Assembly (NCBI RefSeq): GCF_027158205.1
Contig: NZ_JAPVLU010000026.1
Coordinates: 1 to 64,000, forward strand
DNA from: Streptomyces sp. H39-S7
GTDB taxonomy: Bacteria > Actinomycetota > Actinomycetes > Streptomycetales > Streptomycetaceae
Reading direction: 5' to 3'
DNA length: 64,000 bases
In this document: positions 1 through 11,242 of the stretch, piece by piece
How positions within the stretch are numbered: the first letter of the stretch is position 1
Layout: every line of letters starts with the position of its first letter
Program-made: the position numbers and the translations under genes
Notes under the pieces: model-generated
Told to the model about the DNA's origin: nothing
Database searches by the model: none
Seen by the model: the letters and a program-made list of their open reading frames with translations, nothing else

Positions 1-49
1 TAAGCACGCCGCCAGCGTTCGTCCTGAGCCAGGATCAAACTCTCCGTGA
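1..49 (-). rRNA. 16S ribosomal RNA, 5' end only
   Basis: The reverse complement reads as the universal bacterial 16S start, including the 27F primer region AGAGTTTGATCCTGGCTCAG and the actinobacterial continuation GACGAACGCTGGCGGCGTGC. Only the first 49 bases are inside the window; transcription runs leftward out of it. The mature 5' end is placed at the T of TCACGGAGAG. Confidence 0.97.
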
Positions 50-520
50 ATGTCTCCACGCAAGAGCGGCACCACCGGCCGGAATAAGGCCCGTGGTGCA
101 CAGCGTCCTCGCTGTGTAATTGCCTCCCACCAGTTCCTGTCCCGAAGGACCGGAGGGCAGAAGGACTTTGTTTCAAAGGAACCACCAAACGAAACCCGAT
201 TGGGTTCCGCCCGGGGTGTTTTAAGTCTGGCGTTGACTTTTGGCACGCTGTTGAGTTCTCAAGGAACGGACGCTTCCTTTGGTGCCGTCTCCGGCGCCCT
301 CCGGGCTTCCCTTCGTGTTTCCGACTCTATCAGACGCTTTCGCGTCCGATTCCCAGTCAGCGGGATTCTTTCAGTTCCTGCTTTAGCGTTTCTGCCTTTC
401 GGCTTTCCCGCTGCACCCGACTTTAGCAGAAGCTTTTCGTCGGATTTACCGGCCAATTCAAGTCTGCCCTGGAAACATACGTTTCCGCGGCACTCGTCGA
501 GGCGGTTGTGCCAACTTACT
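50..520 (-). promoter_or_regulatory. rRNA operon leader and promoter region
   Basis: This gene-free stretch lies upstream of 16S on the minus strand. Near 16S it has two hairpins that could form precursor processing stems: arms 69-80 / 88-99 (12 bp, one mismatch) and 99-105 / 110-116 (7 bp). Around 240-262 the minus strand carries TTGAGAACTCAACAGCGTGC, a motif I recognise as conserved in actinobacterial rRNA leaders and plausibly part of antitermination. Promoter-like repeats occur further upstream: CTGATAGAGTCGG (minus, around 321-333) and CTGCTAAAGTCGG (minus, around 419-431). Both have a -10-like TAGAGT / TAAAGT followed by CGG, as expected for tandem rrn promoters with poor -35 boxes. The identity of the region is firm; the individual promoters are inferred. 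Confidence 0.75.
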
Positions 521-559
521 GGAGCGGGGCACCCGGATGCAAATCGGTTGCCCCGCCCC
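521..559 (-). terminator. Probable rnj terminator
   Basis: Inverted repeat just after the rnj stop codon: arms 521-531 and 549-559, 11 bp with one G-U pair on the minus strand, 17-nt loop, no U-tract. It would separate rnj transcription from the rRNA promoters. Confidence 0.5.
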
Positions 560-583
560 GGTGACTGTGCATCAGGTCGGTGC

Positions 584-2269
<1,686 letters not shown>

Positions 2270-2282
2270 AGTTTCTCCTCAC

Positions 2283-2320
2283 CACGCGCGCCGGGGTCCG
2301 GTGGATCGCCGGCGCGCGTG
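2283..2320 (-). promoter_or_regulatory. Hairpin in the rnj leader
   Basis: Perfect 12-bp inverted repeat CACGCGCGCCGG / CCGGCGCGCGTG (2283-2294 and 2309-2320) with a 14-nt loop. It ends within a few bases of the GAGGAG ribosome site of rnj. It may be the dapA terminator, a leader structure that limits rnj translation, or both; there is no U-tract on the minus strand. Confidence 0.45.
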
Positions 2321-2444
2321 ACATTTCGTTGTGCTGTCGGTTTGCGTTGTGCGTGTTCGTGGTGCTTATGCGTGCGTATTCAGTTGTGAAGTCTGTGGTG
2401 ACGAAGTGTGCGAACCGCGAGCCCGGGGCTGCGGAAGTCTGTGA

Positions 2445-3344
2445 CTACAGGTCTACCCCGCCGGCGGCGAGATCCTGCTTCAGCTGCTCCGTCTCGCTCG
2501 CGGACAGTTCCACGAGAGGCAGTCGCAGCGGTCCCGCGGGCAGTCCCAGCAGTTCAAGGGCGGCCTTGGTGGTCATGACGCCCTGCGTCCTGAACATTCC
2601 CGTGAAGATGGGGAGCAGACGCTGGTGGATCTCGGCGGCCTTGGCGATGTCCCCGGCCAGGTGGGCCTGGAGCAGGGCGCGCAGCTCCGGGGAGACCACG
2701 TGGCCGACGACGGAGACGAAGCCGACCGCGCCGATGGAGAGCAGGGGCAGGTTGAGCATGTCGTCGCCGGAGTACCAGGCGAGTCCGCTGCGGGCGATGG
2801 CCCAGCTCGCCGCGCCGAGGTCGCCCTTGGCGTCCTTGTTGGCGACGATGCGGGGGTGTTCGGCCAACCGGACGAGGGTCTCGGTGTCGATCGGGACGCC
2901 GCTGCGGCCGGGGATGTCGTAGAGCATCACCGGCAGGCCGGTGGCATCGGCGATGACCGTGAAGTTCTGGTACAGCCCCTCCTGCGAGGGCTTGCTGTAG
3001 TACGGCGTCACGGTGAGCAGGCCGTGCGCACCGGCCTGCTCGGCCTGGCGCGCCAGCTCGACACTGTGCCGGGTGTCGTTGGTCCCGACTCCGGCGATGA
3101 CGAAGGCGCGGTCCCCCACGGCTTCCAGGACAGCCCGTACGAGCTGCCCTTTCTCCACGTTGCTGGTGGTCGGCGACTCGCCGGTGGTGCCGTTGACGAC
3201 CAGGCCGTCATTGCCTGCGTCGACCAGGTGGGCGGCCAGTCGCTGCGCGCCGTCGAGGTCGAGCGCGCCGTCCGCGGTGAACGGCGTGACCATTGCGGTC
3301 AGGACCCGCCCGAAGGGGGTCGTCGGTGTGGAGGTCGGAGCCAT
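2445..3344 (-). CDS. dapA: 4-hydroxy-tetrahydrodipicolinate synthase
   Basis: 299-residue class I aldolase that condenses pyruvate with aspartate semialdehyde in diaminopimelate/lysine synthesis. The family landmarks are visible: NGTTGESPT around 51-59, YYSKPSQEG, the catalytic Tyr142 in LYDIPGRSG and the Schiff-base Lys170 in VANKDAKGD. The open frame extends about 350 bases upstream, but the family start MAPTSTPTTPFG at ATG 3342-3344 gives the normal length, and the upstream part is non-homologous low-complexity sequence that includes an inverted repeat. dapB is located 2.4 kb away on the same strand. Many streptomycetes carry more than one dapA. Confidence 0.96.
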   Translation of the reverse strand: MAPTSTPTTPFGRVLTAMVTPFTADGALDLDGAQRLAAHLVDAGNDGLVVNGTTGESPTTSNVEKGQLVRAVLEAVGDRAFVIAGVGTNDTRHSVELARQAEQAGAHGLLTVTPYYSKPSQEGLYQNFTVIADATGLPVMLYDIPGRSGVPIDTETLVRLAEHPRIVANKDAKGDLGAASWAIARSGLAWYSGDDMLNLPLLSIGAVGFVSVVGHVVSPELRALLQAHLAGDIAKAAEIHQRLLPIFTGMFRTQGVMTTKAALELLGLPAGPLRLPLVELSASETEQLKQDLAAGGVDL

Positions 3345-3390
3345 GGGTCCAACGCTACTCGTTGTATGTCGGCGCGTGTCGCCTCGGGAC

Positions 3391-3455
3391 CTGCGGAAAG
3401 GACTCCGGCGGTGCCTGCTCGGGGGTTCAAGCACTGCCGGAGTCCGTTTCCGCAG
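3391..3455. repeat. Long inverted repeat between thyX and dapA
   Basis: Imperfect stem of about 24 bp: left arm 3391-3414 (CTGCGGAAAGGACTCC...), right arm 3431-3455, with one bulged base and one G-U-type position, enclosing a 16-nt loop. It starts 63 bases after the thyX stop and ends 46 bases before the dapA start. It could terminate thyX, but it is longer than the other terminators here and lacks a U-tract. Confidence 0.7.
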
Positions 3456-3517
3456 CCTAGATGAACTTCGCGAATGCCTGCAATCGGGACACTTCGGACA
3501 ATCGGCTGTGACAAGCG

Positions 3518-4255
3518 CTACGGAGCGATGCGCCCGTTGCCGTTGAAGGCCGCGTGGGTCAGCGGCATGAGCTTCGCCCACTCGGCTTCCATCTTCTCGC
3601 CGACCATCTCGATCTCCCGCTGCGGGAACGACGGAACGGCCGCCAGCTCGTGCTGGGTACGGAGTCCGAGGAAGTGCATGAGAGAGCGCGCGTTGCAAGT
3701 CGCGTACATCGAGGAGAACAGACCCACCGGGAGGACCGCACGGGCCACCTCACGGGCGATGCCGGCGGCCAGCATCTCCTGGTACGCGTCGTACGCCTGG
3801 CGGTACGAGGCCTCCATGGCCTCGGTCGTCGCCCGGTGCTGGGCGTCCGTGCCGTCCACGAACTCGTACTTGCCCGGACGGCCCTGCTGGACGAGCTTGC
3901 GCTCCTGCGCGGGAACGTAGAACACCGGCTGGAGCTCGCGGTAGCGGCCGGACTCCTCGTTGTACGACCAGCCCACGCGGTGCCGCATGAACTCGCGGAA
4001 GACGAAGATCGGGGCGCTGATGAAGAACGTCATCGAATTGTGCTCAAAAGGGCTGCCGTGCCGGTCGCGCATCAGATAGTTGATCAGGCCCTTGGAGCGC
4101 TCGGGGTCCTTCGCCAGCTCTTCGAGGGACTGCTCTCCCGCGGTGGACACGCGCGCCGCCCACAGCACGTCCGAGTCCGCGGCACTGTGCTTCACCAGGT
4201 CGACGGTTACCTCACCGCGGAACTGGACGGCGGTCTCGGTGGAGGTATCGCTCAC
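3518..4255 (-). CDS. thyX: Flavin-dependent thymidylate synthase
   Basis: 245-residue FAD-dependent enzyme that makes dTMP from dUMP with methylenetetrahydrofolate and NADPH. The ThyX signature RHRxxSxNExSxRY is present as RHRVGWSYNEESGRY at residues 91-105. The start is GTG 4253-4255 (VSDTSTETAV), preceded by AGGA seven bases away; the long upstream in-frame extension is non-conserved. The length matches other streptomycete ThyX proteins. It is divergent from the small plus-strand gene at 4425 and upstream of dapA on the minus strand, separated from dapA by the large inverted repeat. Confidence 0.96.
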   Translation of the reverse strand: MSDTSTETAVQFRGEVTVDLVKHSAADSDVLWAARVSTAGEQSLEELAKDPERSKGLINYLMRDRHGSPFEHNSMTFFISAPIFVFREFMRHRVGWSYNEESGRYRELQPVFYVPAQERKLVQQGRPGKYEFVDGTDAQHRATTEAMEASYRQAYDAYQEMLAAGIAREVARAVLPVGLFSSMYATCNARSLMHFLGLRTQHELAAVPSFPQREIEMVGEKMEAEWAKLMPLTHAAFNGNGRIAP

Positions 4256-4424
4256 CGTGGGTCCTATCTGTCGTCTCAAGGGGCGCGTCCAGCCTAGACG
4301 CTGGCGCCGACAGCCCTGCTCACCGCCACAAACCCCACCCCGCCCGCCGAATGGCGGACAAGCGTTGCTAGATTGGGAGACTTGCAGTAATTCGGACAGA
4401 TTTTCTGACAGTGGAGTGGGTCGC

Positions 4425-4667
4425 ATGTTCCGCCGGGGAGAGCCCGTGCCGTTCGCCTTCATAGCCGAGGCGGAGAATTTCCAGAGCAACGTCGCTCCCC
4501 CGCCCCGAACCCGTCCGAGCCGGCTCCGCATCGCGGGACGCGCGCTGGGGACCGTACTGGTGCTCGCCGGACTGGTCGCCGCCGCGCTGCTCGGCGCCCC
4601 CGCACTCGATCCGCACCAGCAGGGCTCCGTCGGCTCGCAACACGAAAAGGCCGCCAGAACGCCCTGA
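4425..4667 (+). CDS. Small single-pass membrane protein, unknown function
   Basis: 80-residue protein starting at ATG 4425 with GGAG eight bases upstream. The N-terminus (MFRRGEPVPFAFIAEAENF) is followed by a basic stretch rich in Pro/Arg and then one hydrophobic segment (about residues 38-60, ALGTVLVLAGLVAAALLG). It ends in a short polar tail. This predicts an N-in or secreted-tail membrane protein. I do not recognise a family. It is divergent from thyX and 73 bases before the next plus-strand gene, so the two may be co-transcribed. Confidence 0.6.
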   Translation: MFRRGEPVPFAFIAEAENFQSNVAPPPRTRPSRLRIAGRALGTVLVLAGLVAAALLGAPALDPHQQGSVGSQHEKAARTP

Positions 4668-4740
4668 GCTGGTCACCACGTCGGTCGGCCGATAACCTCA
4701 CCGGTCAGAGCCCCACCTCTGCCGGTAAAGGACCACGCGC

Positions 4741-5286
4741 GTGCCCCTGCCCTTCCTCGCCTCCGACGGCGTCCACGACCAGCACGAGGCGTCCGCCGCG
4801 CTGGCGCACACCCCGCAGGACCGGTGGATGCGCCCGTACCGCCCCGGCCCGTGGCGGGTCGCGACCGCCGCGCTGCTGCTGGTGCTCTCCTCGTACGTGC
4901 TCTTCGCCGCGATGATCATCGCGGCCACCGGCGCGCTGCCCGGCGCGGGGCTCTGCCTGGGCGGAGGCTTTCTGGTGATCCTCTGCGCGCTGCGCCTGCT
5001 GCGCATGGGTTTCTGGGTCAGCGGGCGCGGGCTGCGGCAGGCGGGCCTCTTCTACACGATCACCGTGCCGTGGGACGGCGTCGGCAGCGTGCGCACCGTG
5101 CAGCAGCCGGTGAAGGTGCTGGGGCTGCCGCGTACCGTCCAGGGTCAGGCGCTGGTCGTCACCCGCCGGAACGGCCAGGCGCTGCGGCCGCTGATGACGG
5201 ACCACAACGCCGACTTCCTCGGGCGCGTCGAGGCCTTCGACATGGCGGCCGACGCCATAGAGGGCTGGGCCACCGAACTGCGCTGA
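4741..5286 (+). CDS. PH-domain-like membrane protein, unknown function
   Basis: 181 residues from GTG 4741. Two adjacent hydrophobic segments (about residues 39-62 and 66-86) are followed by a soluble part that resembles the bacterial PH-like domain seen in small membrane proteins (SGRGLRQAGLFYTITVPWDGVGSVRTVQQ). That domain usually sits on the cytoplasmic side; its ligand is unknown. It follows the 80-residue gene at 4425 and converges with the TPR-like gene at 5326. The PH-like assignment is from sequence pattern only. Confidence 0.7.
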   Translation: MPLPFLASDGVHDQHEASAALAHTPQDRWMRPYRPGPWRVATAALLLVLSSYVLFAAMIIAATGALPGAGLCLGGGFLVILCALRLLRMGFWVSGRGLRQAGLFYTITVPWDGVGSVRTVQQPVKVLGLPRTVQGQALVVTRRNGQALRPLMTDHNADFLGRVEAFDMAADAIEGWATELR

Positions 5287-5325
5287 CCCGCGCTCCGGAC
5301 CGTCCGGCGAACCGTTTCGGCTGTG

Positions 5326-5781
5326 TCAGCCCGTGCGGACCGGCTTGCCGTCGCGCAGCGCGATGGCGCGCTGCATGGCCTTGCGGGCCCGCGGGGTGTC
5401 GCGGGCGTCGAAGTAGGCGATGGCGAGCCGGAACCAGCTGCGCCAGTCGTCGGGCGAGGCTTCCGTCTCGGCCTGGCGCTTCGCGAAGACCGCGTCGGCC
5501 GAGTCGCGGTCGATACGGCCGCCGGGCGTGCGGACGAGCTCGTCCACGGGCAGGCCGCCCTCGGCGTCCAGCTCCCGCGAGAGCCGGTTCGCGTGCCGGG
5601 CGAACTGGGTGGTCTGCCACAGGAACCAGGCTCCGATGAACGGCAGGACGAGGACGGCGATGCCGAAGGGCACGGTGATCCACGTGCCCTCCTGCAGGAG
5701 CAGCACTCCCCGGCTGCCGACCAGGACGAAGTAGCAGACCAGGGCCCCGGCCAGGAGGAAGTAGGTCACTTTGGCGCGCAC
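5326..5781 (-). CDS. Membrane-anchored protein with TPR-like C-terminus
   Basis: 151 residues from GTG 5779-5781, five bases after the dapB stop, so translation is probably coupled to dapB. There are two N-terminal transmembrane segments (about residues 5-25 and 36-56). Then comes a soluble domain with WRSWFRLAIAYFDARDTPRARKAMQRAI, which looks like a single tetratricopeptide-type helical pair. I do not know a function. The open frame continues further upstream, but only inside dapB in another frame. Confidence 0.75.
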   Translation of the reverse strand: MRAKVTYFLLAGALVCYFVLVGSRGVLLLQEGTWITVPFGIAVLVLPFIGAWFLWQTTQFARHANRLSRELDAEGGLPVDELVRTPGGRIDRDSADAVFAKRQAETEASPDDWRSWFRLAIAYFDARDTPRARKAMQRAIALRDGKPVRTG

Positions 5782-5786
5782 GGCGA

Positions 5787-7988
<2,202 letters not shown>

Positions 7989-7992
<4 letters not shown>

Positions 7993-10205
7993 GAGCCGGA
8001 CTCGTCCTCGGGGTCGCCCGCTTCTTCACCCTCGATGACCGGGATCAGCGAGAGCTTGCCACGGGCGTCGATCTCGGCGATCTCGACCTGGACCTTGGAG
8101 CCCACGGCGAGTACGTCCTCGACGTTCTCGACGCGCTTGCCGCCGGCGAGCTTGCGGATCTGCGAGATGTGCAGCAGACCGTCCTTGCCCGGCATGAGCG
8201 AGACGAAGGCACCGAAGGTGGTGGTCTTCACGACGGTGCCGAGGTAGCGCTCGCCGACCTCGGGCATCGTCGGGTTGGCGATCTGGTTGATCACCGCGCG
8301 CGCGGCCTCGGCCTGGGAGCCTTCGGTCGCGCCGATGAGGACCGTACCGTCATCTTCGATGGAGATGTCGGCGCCCGTGTCCTCCTGGATCTGGTTGATC
8401 ATCTTGCCCTTGGGGCCGATGACCTCACCGATCTTGTCCACCGGGATCTTGATGCTGATGATCCGCGGTGCGTTCGGGGACATCTCGTCCGGAACGTCGA
8501 TCGCCTCGTTCATCACATCGAGGATGTGGAGGCGGGCGTCGCGGGCCTGCTTCAGCGCGGCGGCCAGGACCGAGGCGGGGATGCCGTCGAGCTTGGTGTC
8601 GAGCTGCAGCGCGGTGACGAAGGTCTTCGTGCCGGCGACCTTGAAGTCCATGTCGCCGAACGCGTCCTCCGCACCGAGGATGTCGGTGAGGGCGACGTAG
8701 TGCGTCTTGCCGTCGATCTCCTCGGAGATCAGACCCATGGCGATACCGGCGACGGGGGCCTTGAGCGGCACACCGGCGTTCAGCAGCGACATGGTCGAGG
8801 CGCAGACCGAGCCCATGGACGTCGAGCCGTTGGAGCTCAGCGCCTCGGAGACCTGGCGGATCGCGTACGGGAAGTCCTCGCGGGACGGCAGCACGGGCAG
8901 GATCGCCCGCTCGGCCAGCGCGCCGTGACCGATCTCCCGGCGCTTCGGCGAACCGACGCGGCCCGTCTCACCGACGGAGTACGGCGGGAAGTTGTAGTTG
9001 TGCATGTAGCGCTTGCGCGTCTCGGGCGCCAGCGTGTCCATCTGCTGCTCCATGCGGAGCATGTTCAGCGTGGTGACACCCAGGATCTGGGTCTCGCCGC
9101 GCTCGAACAGGGCGGAACCGTGGACGCGCGGGATGGCCTCGACCTCGGCGGCCAGCGTACGGATGTCCGTCACGCCACGGCCGTCGATGCGGACCTTGTC
9201 CTTGATGACGCGCTCGCGGACCAGCTTCTTGGTCAGCGAGCGGTACGCGGCGGAGATCTCCTTCTCGCGGCCTTCGAACTTCGGGAGAAGCTTCTCGGCG
9301 GCGATGGCCTTGACGCGGTCCAGCTCGGCCTCGCGGGCCTGCTTGCCGGGGATCGTCAGGGCCTGGGCGAGCTCACCGGTGACGGCCTCGGACAGGGCGG
9401 CGAAGACGTCGTCCTGGTAGTCGAGGTAGCGCGGGAACTCGGCGGTCGGCTTCGCGGCCTTGGCCGCCAGCTCGGACTGCGCCTTGCACAGGGCCTTGAT
9501 GAAGGGCTTGGAGGCTTCGAGGCCGGCGGCCACGATCTCCTCGGTCGGCGCCTCGGCGCCACCCTCGACGAGCGCGATCGTGCGGACGGTGGCCTCGGCC
9601 TCGACCATCATGATCGCGACGTCGCCGTCCTCCAGGGCGCGGCCGGCCACGACCATGTCGAAGACGGCGTCCTCGAGCTGGCTGTGACGCGGGAACGCCA
9701 CCCACTGGCCCTTGATCAGTGCGACGCGGACGCCGCCGATCGGGCCGGAGAAGGGGAGACCGGCGAGCTGCGTCGAGGCGGAGGCGGCGTTGATCGCGAC
9801 CACGTCGTACAGGTCATCGGGGTTGAGCGCCATGATCGTGCAGACGACCTGGATCTCGTTGCGCAGGCCCTTGGCGAAGGACGGGCGCAGCGGGCGGTCG
9901 ATCAGGCGACAGGTGAGGATCGCGTCCTCGGAGGGGCGCCCTTCGCGGCGGAAGAACGAACCGGGGATCCGGCCGGCCGCGTACATGCGCTCCTCGACGT
10001 CCACCGTGAGGGGGAAGAAGTCGAGGTTCTCCTTGGGGTGCTTCGAAGCACTGGTGGCCGACAGCACCATGGTGTCATCGTCCAGGTAGGCCACGGCGGA
10101 GCCGGCGGCCTGACGGGCCAGACGGCCCGTCTCGAAGCGGATGGTGCGGGTGCCGAAGGAACCGTTGTCGATAACGGCCTCGGCGTAGTGGGTCTCGTTC
10201 TCCAC
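7989..10205 (-). CDS. pnp: Polynucleotide phosphorylase
   Basis: 738-residue 3'-to-5' phosphorolytic exoribonuclease and RNA tailing enzyme. Two RNase PH cores flank an alpha-helical domain, followed by a KH domain ([21 protein letters not shown]) and a C-terminal S1 domain ([20 protein letters not shown]). In Streptomyces this protein was historically called guanosine pentaphosphate synthetase I. GTG 10203-10205 is chosen because AGGAG lies nine bases upstream; the in-frame ATG 18 bases earlier overlaps that ribosome site. It follows rpsO on the same strand and overlaps the M16 peptidase gene. Confidence 0.97.
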
Positions 10206-10335
10206 TATGGGAATTCTCCTCATTCATGTCCCAGGGCGTATCCCGGGGACCTTCGGTGAGGGGAGCGTCCCGCCAGGGGCCGGTCTTCGATCGAAGCCTT
10301 CGGGGAGTCCTGCTGCCCGGAGGCCACTACCGAGG

Positions 10336-10418
10336 ACCGGCGTTCGTGGCTCATTAGGAGGACGCTCCTCCTCAGTGTGTTACAGCGTGCTCACACCAGA
10401 CTACAAAGAATCGCCGGT
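10336..10418 (-). promoter_or_regulatory. Structured pnp leader RNA in the rpsO-pnp gap
   Basis: An outer long-range stem pairs 10408-10418 with 10336-10345 (CCGGCG core, one bulged A). It encloses a hairpin AGGAGGA / TCCTCCT with a 3-nt loop (10356-10372). It lies about 130 bases upstream of the pnp start and beyond the rpsO terminator. In S. coelicolor, an rpsO-pnp intergenic hairpin cut by RNase III controls pnp; this element is in the equivalent place. The function is inferred by position. Confidence 0.5.
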
Positions 10419-10430
10419 TGAGTACGCAAA

Positions 10431-10460
10431 GGGAGCGGCTCCCGGGTGGGAACCGCTCCC
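10431..10460 (-). terminator. rpsO terminator
   Basis: Strong 13-bp stem (GGGAGCGG...CCGCTCCC outer arms, one G-U pair on the minus strand) with a 4-nt loop, followed by TTTG. It starts 11 bases after the rpsO stop. It probably gives partial termination between rpsO and pnp. Confidence 0.75.
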
Positions 10461-10471
10461 CCGTCAACGTG

Positions 10472-10759
10472 TTACTTGGCGCCGGCCGCACCGCGGCGGA
10501 TGCCGAGGCGCTCGACCAGGGCGCGGAAGCGCGTGATGTCCTTCTTGGCCAGGTACTGCAGCAGACGGCGGCGCTGGCCGACGAGGAGCAGCAGGCCACG
10601 ACGGGAGTGGTGGTCGTGCTTGTGCAGCTTGAGGTGCTCGGTGAGGTCCGAGATACGGCGCGAGAGCATCGCGACCTGCACCTCGGGGGAGCCCGTGTCG
10701 CCCTCCTTGGCACCGAACTCGGCGATGATCTGCTTCTTCGTCGCGGCGTCGAGCGGCAT
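10472..10759 (-). CDS. rpsO: 30S ribosomal protein S15
   Basis: 95-residue S15, a primary 16S rRNA-binding protein of the small-subunit platform. The whole chain matches the family: [48 protein letters not shown], with the [11 protein letters not shown] block intact. ATG start with GAGGAG six bases upstream. It is followed by a strong hairpin and then pnp, the common bacterial rpsO-pnp order. Confidence 0.98.
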   Translation of the reverse strand: MPLDAATKKQIIAEFGAKEGDTGSPEVQVAMLSRRISDLTEHLKLHKHDHHSRRGLLLLVGQRRRLLQYLAKKDITRFRALVERLGIRRGAAGAK

Positions 10760-11242
10760 ACGAACTCCTCAGGTGTTGGTTTGCCTCCGAGTGCCCCTGG
10801 ACTGGAATCACAGGCGATCTTGGATAACTCTGGAGGCGAGGACGCGGGTTCTTACACACACATCCGTCAGCCAGGATACCAGCCGCGCGGGCACCGCTTT
10901 GCCGCGCTCCCCGGGGAGCTGCCCGGGGCGCCGGGTGGAGGGGGCCGCGGGTGCCCGCCGGAGGGGCGGGCCTGCCGTGGAACTGCCGCCGATGATTAGG
11001 GTGTCCCTTAGAGCGGCAGGAGCAGAAGAGGGCGGACAGCCCGAGTGGGGCAAGTAAAGGCTACTGCGGCACACCCGGGGGAGGGGATCGACGATGCAGC
11101 ACGCCGGATCACCCGGCCGCGCCCGTCGCGGAGACCGTCGCGCGATCGCCGACCGGTTCCGTTCGCCAGCAGGCCTTCAGCGCTCCACCGACCGTCCGTC
11201 CCTGCCGTTCGGATGCGTTTCAGAGATATACCAGGAGGCATT
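10760..11242. other. Divergent intergenic region, rpsO / MinD-like ATPase
   Basis: 483 gene-free bases between divergent genes. On the minus strand a possible rpsO -10 box TATCCT is at 10873-10878, about 115 bases before the ATG, without a convincing -35. The middle (10905-10985) is a G/C-rich block with several small competing palindromes. On the plus strand nothing but the ribosome site GGAGG (11234-11238 area) is clear. No small open frame with coding character was seen. Confidence 0.6.

Noticed and set aside
4256-4424. Divergent promoter boxes between thyX and the 80-residue gene (TAGGCT at 4291-4296 on the minus strand, TAGATT on the plus strand)
   Set aside because: The -10-like hexamers lack -35 partners at 16-18 bases, so they were not called as features.
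10996-11012. TTAGG-N5-CCTTA-like sequence resembling a DtxR/IdeR iron box
   Set aside because: The halves do not form a true inverted repeat of the consensus, and the flanking genes (rpsO, MinD-like ATPase) are not iron genes.
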